From contig JALSGY010000476.1 of NCBI GenBank assembly GCA_026982515.1, positions 1-9,087 of the forward strand: a DNA stretch of 9,087 nucleotides. Direction: 5' to 3'. The notes below the pieces were generated by a model. The model had not been told where the DNA came from and did not search any database. It saw only the letters and a list, made by a program, of their open reading frames with translations. The stretch's first letter is position 1. Every line of letters begins with the position of its first letter. Below, in pieces: positions 7,972-9,087 of this stretch. This DNA comes from Paracoccaceae bacterium (GTDB taxonomy: Bacteria; Pseudomonadota; Alphaproteobacteria; Rhodobacterales; Rhodobacteraceae). The position numbers and the translations under genes are program-made.

Positions 7972-9087
7972 ATGACCATCCGACAGATCCACAGTTACGC
8001 CGCCGGCGAATGGGTGGCACCCGGCAGGGGTGCGCGCCCGATCGCCTCTGCCATCACCGGAGAGATCATCGCAACCGCCGGAAACGACGCCCTCGACGTC
8101 CAGGCGATGCTCGAACATGCCCGCAACAGGGGCGGCCCGGCCCTGCGCGCCATGAGCTTCCACGACAGGGCGCGCATGCTCAAGGCGCTGGCGCTGCACC
8201 TGAGCGGGCACAAGCAGGCGCTCTACGACATTTCCTTCGATACCGGCGCCACGCAGAAGGACCACCTGATCGACATCGACGGCGGTATCGGCACCATGTT
8301 CGTCTTCGCCTCCAAGGGCCGGCGCGAGATGCCCGACGGCCATGTCTACCTCGACGGCGAGGTGGAGCAGCTCTCGCGCGGGGGCAGCTTCCTGGGGCGC
8401 CATGTGTGCACCCCGCTGCACGGGGTAGCGGTGCACATCAACGCGTTCAACTTCCCGGTCTGGGGCATGCTGGAAAAACTCGCCCCCACCCTGCTGGCCG
8501 GAGTGCCGGCCATCGTCAAGCCGGCCACCGCCTCGTGCTACGTGACCGAGGCCGCGGTGCGGCTGATGCTGGAGGCGGGCATCCTGCCGGAAGGGGCGCT
8601 GCAGCTGGTCTCGGGGGGCTTGGGCGACATGCTGGAGCGTCTGAGCTGTCAGGACGTGGTCTCCTTCACCGGCTCGGCCGCCACCGCGCTGAAGCTGCGA
8701 TCGGCCCCGCGCATCCTGGAAAACTCGGTGCGCTTCATCGCCGAGCAGGACAGCCTGAACGCCTCGATCCTCGGGCCCGATGCTGTGCCGGGCACGCCCG
8801 AGTTCGATCTCTTCGTCAAGGAGGTCTGCCGCGAAATGACCGTCAAGGCGGGGCAGAAATGCACCGCCATCCGGCGCATCATCGCGCCTCAGCCGCAGGT
8901 CCAGGCGGTGATCAAGGCGATCAGCGCGCGGCTGGAAAAGACCGTGATCGGCAACCCCCGGCTGGAGCAGACCCGCATGGGGGCGCTGATCTCGACCGCG
9001 CAGAAGCGCGACGTGCTGGAAAAGGCCGGGATCATCGGGCAGGAGGCCGAGCGGGTCTTCGGCGATCCCGAAAACTTCGAGGTGGTG
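7972..9087 (+). CDS. paaZ: PaaZ, oxepin-CoA hydrolase/aldehyde dehydrogenase (3' part beyond the window)
   Basis: PaaZ opens the oxepin-CoA ring with its C-terminal MaoC-like hydratase domain and oxidises the resulting semialdehyde with its N-terminal aldehyde dehydrogenase domain. Only the first 372 codons are present; the frame is open at the right edge. The ALDH domain shows NAFNFPVWGMLEKLAPTLLA at 157-176, KPATA at 183-187, SFTGSA at 231-236, Glu258 in IAEQDSLNASI and catalytic Cys297 in KAGQKCTAIRR. These two residues lie two positions after the Glu256 and Cys295 of E. coli PaaZ. The context TVKAGQKCTAIRR is much closer to PaaZ than to ordinary ALDHs. ATG 7972 follows GAGGA. Full-length PaaZ is about 680 residues, so the hydratase domain would lie outside; whether it is present cannot be seen. 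It lies 68 nt after dctM, probably in the same transcript. Confidence 0.93.
   Translation, partial: MTIRQIHSYAAGEWVAPGRGARPIASAITGEIIATAGNDALDVQAMLEHARNRGGPALRAMSFHDRARMLKALALHLSGHKQALYDISFDTGATQKDHLIDIDGGIGTMFVFASKGRREMPDGHVYLDGEVEQLSRGGSFLGRHVCTPLHGVAVHINAFNFPVWGMLEKLAPTLLAGVPAIVKPATASCYVTEAAVRLMLEAGILPEGALQLVSGGLGDMLERLSCQDVVSFTGSAATALKLRSAPRILENSVRFIAEQDSLNASILGPDAVPGTPEFDLFVKEVCREMTVKAGQKCTAIRRIIAPQPQVQAVIKAISARLEKTVIGNPRLEQTRMGALISTAQKRDVLEKAGIIGQEAERVFGDPENFEVV

Noticed and set aside
6455..8020. A 521-residue minus-strand open frame antisense to dctM
   Set aside because: Its composition is dominated by His, Gln, Arg, Gly and Asp, as expected for the reverse strand of a GC-rich membrane protein gene. 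dctM has clear family motifs.

Overview
The window is a GC-rich, tightly packed piece of a phenylacetate (paa) catabolic locus. The high GC content, the gene types, a TetR-type PaaR and a three-gene TRAP transporter suggest an alphaproteobacterium, most likely Rhodobacteraceae-like. That assignment is an inference, because no 16S or other taxonomic marker is present.

There are two divergent transcription units around a 102-bp control region (2798-2899). The leftward unit runs paaG (2797-2006), paaI (2009-1569), paaK (1563-253) and paaR (248 to beyond the left edge). Its junctions are overlapping or only 4-5 nt long, so it is almost certainly one translationally coupled operon ending in its own TetR-family regulator. 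The paaR gene begins with TTG, and its Shine-Dalgarno sequence lies in the last two sense codons of paaK. The rightward unit runs from a FadB/FadJ-like enoyl-CoA hydratase/3-hydroxyacyl-CoA dehydrogenase fusion (2900-4936) to a DctP-DctQ-DctM TRAP transporter (4969-7903) and then paaZ (7972 to beyond the right edge).

The enzymes fit the aerobic CoA-linked phenylacetate route. PaaK activates phenylacetate to phenylacetyl-CoA, and the multicomponent epoxidase PaaABCE, not in this window, makes the ring epoxide. PaaG isomerises the epoxide to oxepin-CoA. PaaZ opens the oxepin ring and oxidises the aldehyde. The fusion protein probably supplies the lower beta-oxidation steps done by PaaF and PaaH elsewhere. 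PaaI is a proofreading thioesterase that frees CoA from stalled ring intermediates. The TRAP transporter between these genes is a strong candidate for the uptake system of phenylacetate or a related aromatic acid.

A 14-bp palindrome, ACCGAACGGTTGGT, at 2840-2853 lies between the divergent start codons and is the best candidate PaaR operator. A strong 12-bp hairpin between dctP and dctQ probably sets the expression of the binding protein relative to the membrane subunits. No gene-free stretch exceeds 300 bases, and I saw no RNA genes, insertion sequences or CRISPR repeats.
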